This document shows, piece after piece, positions 31,874 through 40,313 of a stretch of DNA of 64,000 bases. This stretch comes from Lactonifactor sp050944855 (GTDB lineage: Bacteria; Bacillota; Clostridia; Lachnospirales; Lachnospiraceae). The DNA lies in assembly GCA_050944855.1 (NCBI GenBank), contig JBMNRU010000001.1, positions 124,001-188,000 of the forward strand, given 5' to 3'. Under the pieces are notes generated by a model. The model made no database searches and was not told the DNA's origin. It was given only the letters and a program-made list of their open reading frames with translations. Position numbers and translations under genes: made by a program. Each line of letters begins with the position of its first letter. Within the stretch, counting starts at the first letter, position 1.

Positions 31874-31919
31874 TAAAAAATGCCCTACAAAATAAGGGCG
31901 CCTCCACAGAGGCAGCCCC
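31874..31919 (-). terminator. Terminator of pta-ackA, with an alternative hairpin
   Basis: GCCCT-acaaaata-AGGGC (31882-31899) precedes six T residues on the minus strand. A second stem, GGGGCTGCCTC/GAGGCGCCC on the minus strand, shares the GCCC bases, so the two stems are mutually exclusive. Confidence 0.8.
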
Positions 31920-31953
31920 ATTATCTTGTGTTATAGCTTCTGTTCCGGACAGA

Positions 31954-33141
31954 TTACACCAGCGCTACTGTTTCACGGCAGATAGCCAGCTCTTCATTTG
32001 TCGGGATAACAACTAAGGTTACGGCAGAATCTGCTGTAGAGATCACTGCATCTTTACCACGGGTATTGTTCGCTTCTTTATCCAGTTTTGCACCCAGATA
32101 TTCCAGACCTTCACAGGCTCCTTCACGAATATTTTTTGCATTCTCGCCAAGACCTGCTGTAAACGCGATCACATCAACGCCATTCATAGCTGCTGCATAA
32201 GCACCAATGTATTTTTTAATACGGTACGTATATGCTGCCAGACAGCTGACTGCTAACTGGTTGCCTGCTTCTGCTGCTTCTTCCACGTCACGGCAGTCAC
32301 TGGAAACACCACTCATACCCAGCATACCGGATTTCTTGTTCAATACACTGGTTACTTCCTCGATTGTCATGTTTTCTTTCTTGCAAAGGAACTCCAGGAT
32401 AGCCGGATCCAGATCACCGGAACGTGTACCCATGATCAGACCTTCCAGTGGAGTAAGACCCATGGAGGTATCTACACATTTGCCATGATCTACAGCGGAA
32501 ATAGAAGCACCGTTTCCTAAGTGGCAAACAATGATCTTCAGATCTTCTGCTTTCTTTCCAAGAAATTCAGCTGCTCTTTTCGATACAAAGCTGTGAGAGG
32601 TTCCGTGGAAACCATATCTTCTCACACCGTATTTCTCATAATATTCATGAGGAAGTCCGTATAAATAAGCTTTTTCCGGCATCGTCTGATGGAAAGCGGT
32701 ATCAAATACAGCTACCATTGGAGTGGATGGCATCAGTTCCTGACAAGCACGGATACCAATTAAGTTTGCCGGGTTATGCAGAGGCGCAAGATCATTGCAC
32801 TCTTCAATTGCAGCGATAACTTCTTCATTGATCACTACAGAAGAAGCAAATTTTTCACCGCCGTGTACCACACGATGGCCAACAGCGTCTACTTCCTTCA
32901 GGCTCTTGATCACACCTGTTTTTTCATTCATCAGGGCATCCAGTACCATCTGGATCGCCTGTTTGTGTGTTGGCATAGCAGCTTCTGTTGTTTCTTTTTC
33001 GCCGCCGGCCGGCTGATATACCAGACGTCCGTCAATGCCGATTCTTTCACAAAGGCCCTTTGCCAAAACATCTTCTGTTTCAGAATTGATTAACTGGAAT
33101 TTCAGAGAAGAACTTCCACAGTTGATTACTAATACATTCAT
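31954..33141 (-). CDS. ackA: Acetate kinase
   Basis: AckA makes ATP and acetate from acetyl phosphate, the energy-yielding end of mixed-acid and acetogenic metabolism. The 395-residue protein starts VLVINCGSSSLKFQL, has the phosphate loops HLGNGASIS and MGLTPLEGLIMGTRSGD, and FTAGLGENA near the C-terminus. It lies 17 bases after pta and is co-transcribed with it. Confidence 0.97.
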   Translation of the reverse strand: MNVLVINCGSSSLKFQLINSETEDVLAKGLCERIGIDGRLVYQPAGGEKETTEAAMPTHKQAIQMVLDALMNEKTGVIKSLKEVDAVGHRVVHGGEKFASSVVINEEVIAAIEECNDLAPLHNPANLIGIRACQELMPSTPMVAVFDTAFHQTMPEKAYLYGLPHEYYEKYGVRRYGFHGTSHSFVSKRAAEFLGKKAEDLKIIVCHLGNGASISAVDHGKCVDTSMGLTPLEGLIMGTRSGDLDPAILEFLCKKENMTIEEVTSVLNKKSGMLGMSGVSSDCRDVEEAAEAGNQLAVSCLAAYTYRIKKYIGAYAAAMNGVDVIAFTAGLGENAKNIREGACEGLEYLGAKLDKEANNTRGKDAVISTADSAVTLVVIPTNEELAICRETVALV

Positions 33142-33158
33142 CTTACTATTTCCTCCTA

Positions 33159-34154
33159 TTATTTAGCCTGGCACTGTACCGATGTAATAGCTACTACACC
33201 AACGATATCTTCTGCTGTACAGCCTCTGGACAGGTCATTCACCGGAGCAGCGATACCCTGTGTGATTGGTCCGTATGCATTTGCTTTTGCCAGTCTCTGT
33301 ACTAATTTGTAACCGATGTTTCCGGCATCCAGATCCGGGAACATTAATACATTCGCTTTACCTGCCACAGAACTGCCCGGAGCTTTGGAAGCGCCTACAC
33401 TTGGAACAATTGCAGCATCCAGCTGGAACTCACCGTCTAACTTCAGATCCGGTGCAGCTTCTTTTGCGATTCTTGTAGCTTCTAATACTTTATCAACATC
33501 TGCATGCTTTGCGCTTCCCTTGGTAGAATGAGAAAGCATAGCAACAATCGGCTCTTCCTGAACTAATAACTGGAAGGATTCTGCGGAAGACTGTGCGATG
33601 GCTGCCAGTTCTTCTGGATTTGGATTCTGATTCAGACCGGAATCTGCAAAAATGAAGGTTCCTTTTGCACCATATTCGCAGTTTGGAACTTCCATTAAGA
33701 AAAATGCAGAAACTAACTTTGTACCTGGTTTTGTCTTCAGAATCTGCAGACATGGTCTTAAGGTATCAGCGGTTGAATGGCAAGCGCCGGATACCATACC
33801 GTCGGCATCACCCATTTTTACCATCATAACACCATAATATAAATACTGATTTAACAGGATCTCTTTTGCCTGCTCCGGTGTCATGCCTTTTTTCTGTCTT
33901 AATTCTACTAACTTATCAATATAAGCCTGTGTTCTTTCGTTCGTAGCTGGGTCTACAACAACAGCGCCGGAAATATCAAGGCCTTCACTGCCCTTTTTCA
34001 CTGCTTCTTCAGAACCAACTAAAATAACATTAGCAATTCCTTCTTTTAAAATCTGAGCGGTTGCTTCATATGTTCTGCGATCTTCTGTCTCCGGCAGTAC
34101 AATTGTTTTCTTGCAAGCACGCGCTCTCTCTTTAATTACATCAATAAACGCCAT
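33159..34154 (-). CDS. pta: Phosphate acetyltransferase
   Basis: Pta interconverts acetyl-CoA and acetyl phosphate. The 331-residue protein is the short single-domain form without the N-terminal regulatory region of E. coli Pta. Visible motifs are VLPETEDRRTYEATAQIL, GMVSGACHSTADTLRP, FADSGLNQNPNPEELA and LMFPDLDAGNIGYKLVQR. It heads the pta-ackA operon and has its own promoter. Confidence 0.96.
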   Translation of the reverse strand: MAFIDVIKERARACKKTIVLPETEDRRTYEATAQILKEGIANVILVGSEEAVKKGSEGLDISGAVVVDPATNERTQAYIDKLVELRQKKGMTPEQAKEILLNQYLYYGVMMVKMGDADGMVSGACHSTADTLRPCLQILKTKPGTKLVSAFFLMEVPNCEYGAKGTFIFADSGLNQNPNPEELAAIAQSSAESFQLLVQEEPIVAMLSHSTKGSAKHADVDKVLEATRIAKEAAPDLKLDGEFQLDAAIVPSVGASKAPGSSVAGKANVLMFPDLDAGNIGYKLVQRLAKANAYGPITQGIAAPVNDLSRGCTAEDIVGVVAITSVQCQAK

Positions 34155-34233
34155 GATCCATGACTCCTTTCCTCATTTTGGCCTCAGCCAATGCTTTTGG
34201 CAGTCTACCTCTATTAAACTACCATTCAGCGTT

Positions 34234-34262
34234 ATTATACAACGCACCGGAATCTTGTACAA
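34234..34262 (-). promoter_or_regulatory. Promoter of pta-ackA
   Basis: TTGTAC (34257-34262) and TATAAT (34234-34239) are 17 bases apart on the minus strand, about 80 bases before the pta start. Confidence 0.8.
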
Positions 34263-34292
34263 GATTTAATTCTCAAAATCGTTGTATTTTTC

Positions 34293-34465
34293 TGTAAACA
34301 GTTCAGCCAGTCAGGATTGTATGGGGGAAAACCGTGCTCGCACGAGCTTTCCCTCATCGATTCTGACTGAGGGAGCGCCCAATTATGAGCAAAAATAAGC
34401 TGCGTTAGCAGCAGAGAGGGCCATAAGCCTGGTTTTGCGAATGGCGCGGCTGAACATAAGTTAAC
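34293..34465. repeat. Dispersed palindrome-bounded element, copy 3 (divergent)
   Basis: This occupies most of the 410-base gap between pta and tmcAL. The ends are TGTAAACAGTTCAGCC (34293-34308) and GGCTGAACATAAGTTAAC (34448-34465), which pair perfectly over GTTCAGCC/GGCTGAAC. It shares with copy 1 the GCTCGCA hairpin, the AGCTGC-loop-GCAGC hairpin and the GCCATAAGCCT block, the last in a different order. A GGGGAAA/TTTCCC stem encloses the first hairpin. No frame is open through it. Confidence 0.65.
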
Positions 34466-34564
34466 TTTTCAGATACCCCATATTCCGCCCTTGTTCCGGA
34501 AGAAACTTTCCTGTATACTTTACTTCATAAAGCACAACAGAATCAAAAAACGTGAGGTATTTTT

Positions 34565-35812
34565 ATGAAAATCGCAGGTCTCATCGCAGAATACAATCCC
34601 TTTCACAAAGGACATTTATATCATATGGAAAAAGCCAAAGAAATCACCGGTGCCGACTGCTGCATCGCTGTGATGAGCGGCAATTATGTACAGCGCGGTG
34701 CACCTGCCGTTTTTGATAAATACCTGCGCGCCCGAATGGCTCTTTCCTGTGGTCTGGACATGATCCTGGAACTGCCCGTGCATTTTGCCTGCGGAAGTGC
34801 TGAATACTTCGCATCCGGTGCAGTTTCTCTGCTGAATCAGCTGGGATGCATCGATTACCTGTGTTTTGGCAGCGAATCCGGAAGCCTGCAGCTGTTTGGA
34901 GAAATATCGGCCCTTCTGGCAGAAGAATCTTCCTTTTATCGTGATGCCTTACAAAATGGTCTGCGCCGGGGACTTTCTTTTCCCGCGGCCAGAAAGCTGG
35001 CTATATTTGACTGTGCACAAAAAAAAGAAATTTCCTCAGCAGACAACGAACTGGAAGAATTCCTCTCCTCTCCCAACAACATTCTGGGTCTGGAATACTG
35101 CAAAGCAATCATCCGCCAGAAGGCTTCTATTCTTCCGGTCACCATTACCCGAAAAGGATGCGGCTATCACAGCCCCAAAACGGGGGATTCCTTTTCCAGT
35201 GCATCCGCAATCCGTTCCCTGCTGGAAAAAGGAGACTCTATATCGGACGCCAATCCTTCCATGCCTTTGTCCGCATATGATCTGATGGTAAATCATCTTT
35301 ATCTAAATGGCCCGGTCACTGCCGATGACTTTTCCCTGCTGTTAAAATATAAATTAATGGAGGAACAGCAAGGCTCTCTCATGGAATACTGGGATATGAC
35401 AGAAGAACTGGCTTCCCGCATTTACAGACATCTGAATTCTTTTACCTCCTATACCGGATTCGTCCGGCTGCTGAAAACCAAAGACCTGACGTATACCCGT
35501 ATCAGCCGTGCACTCCTGCATACAGTACTAGGCATTCAAAAAGATACCCTGCCTGACCGGGCAAAATATGCAAGAATCTTAGGTTTTGGAAAAAATACGA
35601 CTGCATTAAAAGCGATAAAAAACCATACAGCAATACCCATCATCACAAAAGCAGCAGATGCCCCCAGATTACTGGATCCGGAAGCTCTGCCGCTTTGGGA
35701 ACAGGATATCCATGCAGCAAATCTGTATGAAACCGTAGCTGCACATAAATTTCAAAGAAAATTTGTACATGAATACCAGCAGGGCCTGATTCTTCCCTCT
35801 GCGGTGCCGTAA
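34565..35812 (+). CDS. tmcAL: tRNA(Met) cytidine acetate ligase TmcAL
   Basis: TmcAL activates acetate with ATP and acetylates C34 of elongator tRNA-Met to ac4C. The 415-residue protein has the nucleotidyltransferase-like N-terminus IAEYNPFHKGHLYHM with the HxGH motif (about residues 8-20), MSGNYVQRGAPA, and the FSSASAIR segment near residue 215. It is divergent from pta-ackA, whose product acetate is its substrate. The start follows GTGAGG weakly, but the protein begins at the family-conserved MKIAGLIAEYNPFH, so no other start fits. Confidence 0.93.
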   Translation: MKIAGLIAEYNPFHKGHLYHMEKAKEITGADCCIAVMSGNYVQRGAPAVFDKYLRARMALSCGLDMILELPVHFACGSAEYFASGAVSLLNQLGCIDYLCFGSESGSLQLFGEISALLAEESSFYRDALQNGLRRGLSFPAARKLAIFDCAQKKEISSADNELEEFLSSPNNILGLEYCKAIIRQKASILPVTITRKGCGYHSPKTGDSFSSASAIRSLLEKGDSISDANPSMPLSAYDLMVNHLYLNGPVTADDFSLLLKYKLMEEQQGSLMEYWDMTEELASRIYRHLNSFTSYTGFVRLLKTKDLTYTRISRALLHTVLGIQKDTLPDRAKYARILGFGKNTTALKAIKNHTAIPIITKAADAPRLLDPEALPLWEQDIHAANLYETVAAHKFQRKFVHEYQQGLILPSAVP

Positions 35813-35820
35813 GGCCCGTA

Positions 35821-36375
35821 TTATAATCCTATCATCTTCACTTCAAAGGCCGTCGTCTGCGGCGGTATGCTTGCCGTCATAAAATCGGCGTGCCGCACGC
35901 GTACACGTGTTCCAGGTGTAAATCTGGAAAAATGAACCGGTCTTCCCTGCCGGTTTAGCAGCACTGCATCTTCTGCCAGATGAAATCTTATGATGCTTGA
36001 TGTATCCCGTCCCCGGATTGTGGTAAAACTCCGATTCCTTCTGTCAATATCTCGTATTTCACCAATCGTAATCTGGTCTGATGCACTGGCATTTCGAACA
36101 ATCTGAATCACATACGCAGAAGCCTGCGGCGGTATACTTCGTGTCATTGCCGAAGAAAACGCAGCATTTACGATCATTCCCTCTCTTAATATACCAGCCG
36201 GCACAGGAACACGGTTGGTATTCAGTATGATCGTTCTTGGATTTACCACAAGTCTTACCGTTTCTGTACGCGGTCTGCTGCCCGAACCTCTCTGATAATT
36301 TACCGTAACAAGTGTCATTCCCCGCTCTGAGGTAATTTCTTCTATGGTTCCATTGGAAATATGAATTACCGGCAT
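35821..36375 (-). CDS. Unrecognised protein of two tandem related domains
   Basis: I do not recognise this 184-residue family. It has no signal peptide or membrane segment. It is a clear internal duplication: residues about 7-93 and 103-182 align, each starting ISNGTIEEI or ITIGEIRDI. Each then has a beta-rich stretch with RTIILN or DAVLLN, a basic RVPVPAG or RPVHFSR turn, and a block ending MTRSIPPQASAYVIQI or MTASIPPQTTAFEVKM. The MT-SIPPQ motif is the anchor of each repeat. Composition and pattern suggest two small beta-barrels, perhaps ligand- or nucleic-acid-binding. It lies convergent to tmcAL and downstream of a methyltransferase on the same strand. Confidence 0.65.
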   Translation of the reverse strand: MPVIHISNGTIEEITSERGMTLVTVNYQRGSGSRPRTETVRLVVNPRTIILNTNRVPVPAGILREGMIVNAAFSSAMTRSIPPQASAYVIQIVRNASASDQITIGEIRDIDRRNRSFTTIRGRDTSSIIRFHLAEDAVLLNRQGRPVHFSRFTPGTRVRVRHADFMTASIPPQTTAFEVKMIGL

Positions 36376-36445
36376 CTATAGATACCTTTCTCTTTTTAGA
36401 TAATATATTCCTATCCCTATAAGAAAGTATCACCTTATATTGCAA

Positions 36446-37144
36446 TTATTTTCTCGCTGCAAAAAACCAGGCCGTACCGTGCTCGCCCTCCAGCAGATGA
36501 TCCGCGCATCGGATCACCTGAAATCCGCATGTTTCAAGAAGACGGCAAATCGTTTGCGGATCATGAAGCCTTTCCCGGATGTTTTCTTCAAAGGGCGGCT
36601 TTCCCGTCTCATACACCGTAATTTTCAAATTGGTCATGTCAGATTTTTCTCTTGTGACCATAAGTTCCGCCCTGATATCCTCATTAAAATCAATAGCAAT
36701 GGGGCCACCCTGAGCCACATACTCTTTATTGAGAAGATCAAAAATGAAATGTCCGCCATCGTTCAGATAGCCACACACATTGCGAAAAATCTGCTCTACA
36801 TCATCCAGATCATGGATATGATTGATGGCATCTCCGGTACAGGTGACCAGGTCAAAGGTTTTTGCAGGACGATACCGGATCATATTTGCCACTTCGTATT
36901 CTATCTCTGTGGTTTTGCTTTTGGCTATTTCAATCATCCCCTCAGAAAGATCCATCCCGGCAGCCTTGATTCCATGGGCGTGCAGGATCTCACATAAAAT
37001 ACCGGTTCCGCATGCCAGATCCAGACTGGTTTTTACCGTCACATGATGTTTCCTAAGCCAGGCAAACAATTGCTCACTGAAGGCTTCCGGAAAATAATTC
37101 CAGCCAAATTCATTATATACTTTACAGAATACATCACTATACAT
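36446..37144 (-). CDS. Class I SAM-dependent methyltransferase
   Basis: The 232-residue protein has motif I LDLACGTGILCEIL (about 43-56), the acidic loop AAGMDLSEGMIEIA and motif IV LVTCTGDAINHI. It resembles small-molecule methyltransferases of the methyltransf_25/11 group; the substrate is not evident. The start follows AAAAGGAG. A 32-base near-perfect palindrome lies directly upstream. Confidence 0.82.
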   Translation of the reverse strand: MYSDVFCKVYNEFGWNYFPEAFSEQLFAWLRKHHVTVKTSLDLACGTGILCEILHAHGIKAAGMDLSEGMIEIAKSKTTEIEYEVANMIRYRPAKTFDLVTCTGDAINHIHDLDDVEQIFRNVCGYLNDGGHFIFDLLNKEYVAQGGPIAIDFNEDIRAELMVTREKSDMTNLKITVYETGKPPFEENIRERLHDPQTICRLLETCGFQVIRCADHLLEGEHGTAWFFAARK

Positions 37145-37166
37145 CTGAAAACTCCTTTTATGTGTT

Positions 37167-37198
37167 ACAGGGTATTACGATGTCTCGAAATACCCTGT
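37167..37198. promoter_or_regulatory. Near-perfect 32-base palindrome upstream of the methyltransferase gene
   Basis: ACAGGGTATT-A-CGA, a 4-base centre, then TCG-A-AATACCCTGT: 13 of 14 arm positions match. No T run follows on the minus strand, so it is not a standard terminator for the upstream UPF0210 gene. An operator or RNA hairpin is possible. Confidence 0.5.
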
Positions 37199-37216
37199 CC
37201 GCTGTTATCTCTTATT

Positions 37217-38581
37217 TTAATTTTTAAAGCTGTGAATCGGCGCAGGAATGCGTCCGCCTCTGTTTACAAAGGCTTCACAGGAATACGGATTGACCGGCAT
37301 AATAGGCGCATGTCCTAAAAGTCCTCCGAATTCTACTGTCTCTCCCACTCCTTTTCCGATCACCGGGATCACCCGCACTGCGGTGGTCTTCTGATTTACC
37401 ATACCAATGGCACATTCATCTGCAATGATACCGGAGATCGTGGATGCCGATGTGTCACCAGGGATAGCGATCATATCCAGTCCTACCGAACATACACAGG
37501 TCATAGCTTCCAGCTTTTCTATGGTCAGTGCCCCTGCTTCTACTGCATTGATCATCCCCTGGTCTTCGCTGACCGGAATAAAGGCACCGCTCAAACCTCC
37601 CACATAGGAAGAAGCCATCACACCGCCTTTTTTCACCTGATCATTTAATAAGGCCAAAGCGGCTGTCGTACCGGGCGCACCCGCATATTCCAGACCGATT
37701 TCACAGAGAATATCTGCGACACTGTCACCGACTGCCGGCGTTGGGGCCAGAGACAGATCGATGATACCAAAAGGAATTCCCAAACGTCTGGAAGCCTCCT
37801 GGGCCACCAGCTGTCCTACACGGGTAACCTTAAAAGCAGTCTTTTTAATGGTTTCACACAACACTTCAAAGTTTTCGCCGCGAACCTGCTCCAAAGCCGT
37901 TTTTACTACACCGGGTCCGCTGACACCAACATTTATGATGGCATCGCCTTCCGTCACACCGTGAAACGCGCCTGCCATAAACGGGTTATCATCCGGCGCA
38001 TTACAAAATACTACCAACTTGGCACAGCCAAGAGAATCTCTGTCCCGGGTCGCCTGCGCCGTTTGCAAAACCACCTCTCCCATAAGTTTGACTGCATCCA
38101 TGTCAATACCGGTTTTGGTAGATCCCAGATTCACAGAACTGCAGACTCTCTCTGTACAGGACAAGGCCTGCGGAATCGAACGGATCAGCATCTCATCGCT
38201 TGCCGTCATCCCTTTGCTGACCAAAGCAGAATAACCGCCGATAAAGTTTACGCCAACTTCATGGGCAATTTTATCCAATGTCTTTGCAATGGTAACAAAA
38301 TCCTCCTCTTTTTTGCAGGCAGCTCCGCCTACCAAAGCAATGGGAGTCACCGAAATTCGTTTATTTACAATGGGAATCCCGTATTCCCTCTCAATTTCTT
38401 CTCCTGTGGCCACCAGATTTCCCGCAAGCCGGGTAACCTTTTCATAAATCTTACGATTCACTTCATTCAAATCCGAATCCATGCAATCCAGCAGACTGAT
38501 CCCCATCGTAATGGTTCTTACATCCAGATTCTCCTGCTCGATCATTTTATTGGTCTCATGTACTTCAAATATATTAATCAT
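37217..38581 (-). CDS. UPF0210 (DUF711/PFL) family protein
   Basis: The 454-residue protein has the family's conserved VRTITMGISLLDC start, VNFIGGYSALVSKG, VNVGVSGPGVVKTALE and DLSLAPTPAVGDSVADIL. The fold is related to pyruvate formate-lyase-type barrels, but the glycyl-radical machinery is absent and the function is unknown. The partner ACT-domain gene directly upstream (21-base gap) is the conserved companion in many Firmicutes, suggesting that the pair works together with amino-acid sensing. Confidence 0.88.
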   Translation of the reverse strand: MINIFEVHETNKMIEQENLDVRTITMGISLLDCMDSDLNEVNRKIYEKVTRLAGNLVATGEEIEREYGIPIVNKRISVTPIALVGGAACKKEEDFVTIAKTLDKIAHEVGVNFIGGYSALVSKGMTASDEMLIRSIPQALSCTERVCSSVNLGSTKTGIDMDAVKLMGEVVLQTAQATRDRDSLGCAKLVVFCNAPDDNPFMAGAFHGVTEGDAIINVGVSGPGVVKTALEQVRGENFEVLCETIKKTAFKVTRVGQLVAQEASRRLGIPFGIIDLSLAPTPAVGDSVADILCEIGLEYAGAPGTTAALALLNDQVKKGGVMASSYVGGLSGAFIPVSEDQGMINAVEAGALTIEKLEAMTCVCSVGLDMIAIPGDTSASTISGIIADECAIGMVNQKTTAVRVIPVIGKGVGETVEFGGLLGHAPIMPVNPYSCEAFVNRGGRIPAPIHSFKN

Positions 38582-38602
38582 GCCCTCAAACCCTTTCTGC
38601 TG

Positions 38603-38875
38603 CTAAATACGGTGCATTTTTGTGAAAATATCTTCATGCTGGCAGCGGATCACCAACCCCATTTCTTCGCCTAATTCTTTCATTTCTTTTGCAATGGTAC
38701 CCGCATCCTTTTCGCTCTTTGTGGCATCGGTAATCATCATCATATTCAAATAACCATCAATAATGGTCTGAGAGATATCTAAAATATTAATATTATTATT
38801 CGCCAGATATGTACAAACCTTTGCAATGATACCCACGGTATCCAGACCTACTACGGTAATAATTGTTTTCTTCAT
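38603..38875 (-). CDS. ACT-domain protein (UPF0237)
   Basis: The 90-residue protein is a single ACT domain (IITVVGLDTVGIIAKVCTYLANNNINILDISQ). ACT domains bind amino acids or similar small ligands. It is paired with the UPF0210 gene, 21 bases downstream, and follows the beta-lactamase-fold gene by 29 bases. Confidence 0.9.
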   Translation of the reverse strand: MKKTIITVVGLDTVGIIAKVCTYLANNNINILDISQTIIDGYLNMMMITDATKSEKDAGTIAKEMKELGEEMGLVIRCQHEDIFTKMHRI

Positions 38876-38904
38876 TATATTATCCTCCTCTATCCTGCGG
38901 ATCT

Positions 38905-39702
38905 TTAAAACCGGATCACTTGTGATACATTTTCTCTTTCCTCCACCTGAATATCAAAATCTTTCGCATGCCATGGATTTTCTCCCATAGTCACTTCCGC
39001 ACAGACAGTCTCATATGCCAGGGCCGCATAATTATTTTCTTTGCTCAAGTGCCCCAGCAATACATGCTGCATCCTGTCATGAAGGATTTCGCCCAACAGT
39101 CTGCCTGCCATTTCGTTGGAAAGGTGTCCCCGTTCTCCCAATATTCTTTTCTTCAGATAATACGGGTAGCTTCCCACCTGCAGCATATTTACATCATGAT
39201 TCGCTTCTAACAATAATACATCAAGACCCGTCAGTTTGTCCACAATATAATCGTTGTATTGTCCCATATCTGTAGCCACTCCTGCGGACTTTCCCTCATG
39301 AGAAATCCGGTATCCCACCGGCTGTGCTGCATCGTGAGAAATAGCAAAAGGCTCAATCTCCAGATCTCCGATACAAAAGGGCATATCCTCCGCAATCGTG
39401 ACAAACAATCCATCCGGTATTTTCCCCAGAGAGGAATTCTGCATAACACTGGCAAGCGTTCCCGGTGTGGCATACATGGGAATTCCATATTTTCTGGCCA
39501 GAACGCCAAGCCCTTTTATATGGTCAATATGTTCATGGGTAATTAAAATCCCGTCTATATCCCTCGTGGTCATATCCAGAGAATTCAGTCCCTGTTCTAC
39601 TTTTTTCCCGCTGATGCCTGCATCCACCAGTATGGTCGTATGCTCACTGCCGACACAGATACAGTTTCCGCTGCTGCTGCTGGCTATACTACAAAGTTTC
39701 AT
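38905..39702 (-). CDS. MBL-fold hydrolase of the YycJ/WalJ type
   Basis: The 265-residue metallo-beta-lactamase-fold protein has THEHIDHIKGL (about 54-64), with other metal ligands in FAISHDAAQPVGY and LEANHD. WalJ/YycJ proteins are exonuclease-like and, in streptococci and Bacillus, affect cell-wall and DNA-replication coordination. No walRK genes are near. It overlaps coaE by 14 bases, so it belongs to the polA-coaE operon. Confidence 0.82.
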   Translation of the reverse strand: MKLCSIASSSSGNCICVGSEHTTILVDAGISGKKVEQGLNSLDMTTRDIDGILITHEHIDHIKGLGVLARKYGIPMYATPGTLASVMQNSSLGKIPDGLFVTIAEDMPFCIGDLEIEPFAISHDAAQPVGYRISHEGKSAGVATDMGQYNDYIVDKLTGLDVLLLEANHDVNMLQVGSYPYYLKKRILGERGHLSNEMAGRLLGEILHDRMQHVLLGHLSKENNYAALAYETVCAEVTMGENPWHAKDFDIQVEERENVSQVIRF

Positions 39703-40291
39703 AATATGATCTTATCCTTCGTTCAATCTGAAGATAGGTATGTGCCACATCTTCACTGTTATATAACTGAAAATCACAGTTTTCTTCAAACACCTGCTCC
39801 GGAAGCTGATTGGCCATCATACTGCTGATCTTCTCATCGGAATAGCCCCGGCTCTTTTTCAACCTCTCCCGGCGTACTTCTTCCTCACAGTATACATACC
39901 ATACTTCATCACACATGCCCTTATAATCATCTTCCAGCAGCAGTGCTGCCTCAATGAAAAAGAACTCATAATTCTCTTTTCGTGCCTTTTCCAGTTCCTT
40001 TACAATATAATCCTTGACTGCCGGATGCACGATCGCATTTAACTGTTTTAATTTGTCTTTATCATGAAACACAATTTCTGCGATCCGGGAACGGTCAATG
40101 CTTCCATCTTTTTTCAGGATATCCTTGCCAAACAGTTCAATCTCTTTCTGATAGCAAATACCTCCCGGCTGTGTCAGCAGATGATCTACATCATCCGCCT
40201 GCACGATACGGGCATCAAAATGCGCTTCCATATAATTCAGGACTTCACTTTTTCCAGATCCCACGCCGCCTGTGATTCCGATCACTTTCAT
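39689..40291 (-). CDS. coaE: Dephospho-CoA kinase
   Basis: CoaE phosphorylates dephospho-CoA in the last step of CoA synthesis. The start is ATG 40291, nine bases after GAGGAG, giving 200 residues beginning KVIGITGGVGSGKSEVLNY (P loop). DADDVDHLLTQPGG-like and RIAEIVFHD segments follow. It is 22 bases after polA, the usual polA-coaE arrangement in Firmicutes. Confidence 0.95.
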   Translation of the reverse strand: MKVIGITGGVGSGKSEVLNYMEAHFDARIVQADDVDHLLTQPGGICYQKEIELFGKDILKKDGSIDRSRIAEIVFHDKDKLKQLNAIVHPAVKDYIVKELEKARKENYEFFFIEAALLLEDDYKGMCDEVWYVYCEEEVRRERLKKSRGYSDEKISSMMANQLPEQVFEENCDFQLYNSEDVAHTYLQIERRIRSYYETL

Positions 40292-40313
40292 AATCGTTTC
40301 TCCTCTCGTATGC

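Noticed and set aside
37961..38674. 237-residue plus-strand open frame
   Set aside because: Antisense to the UPF0210 and ACT-domain genes; no start site or recognisable domain.
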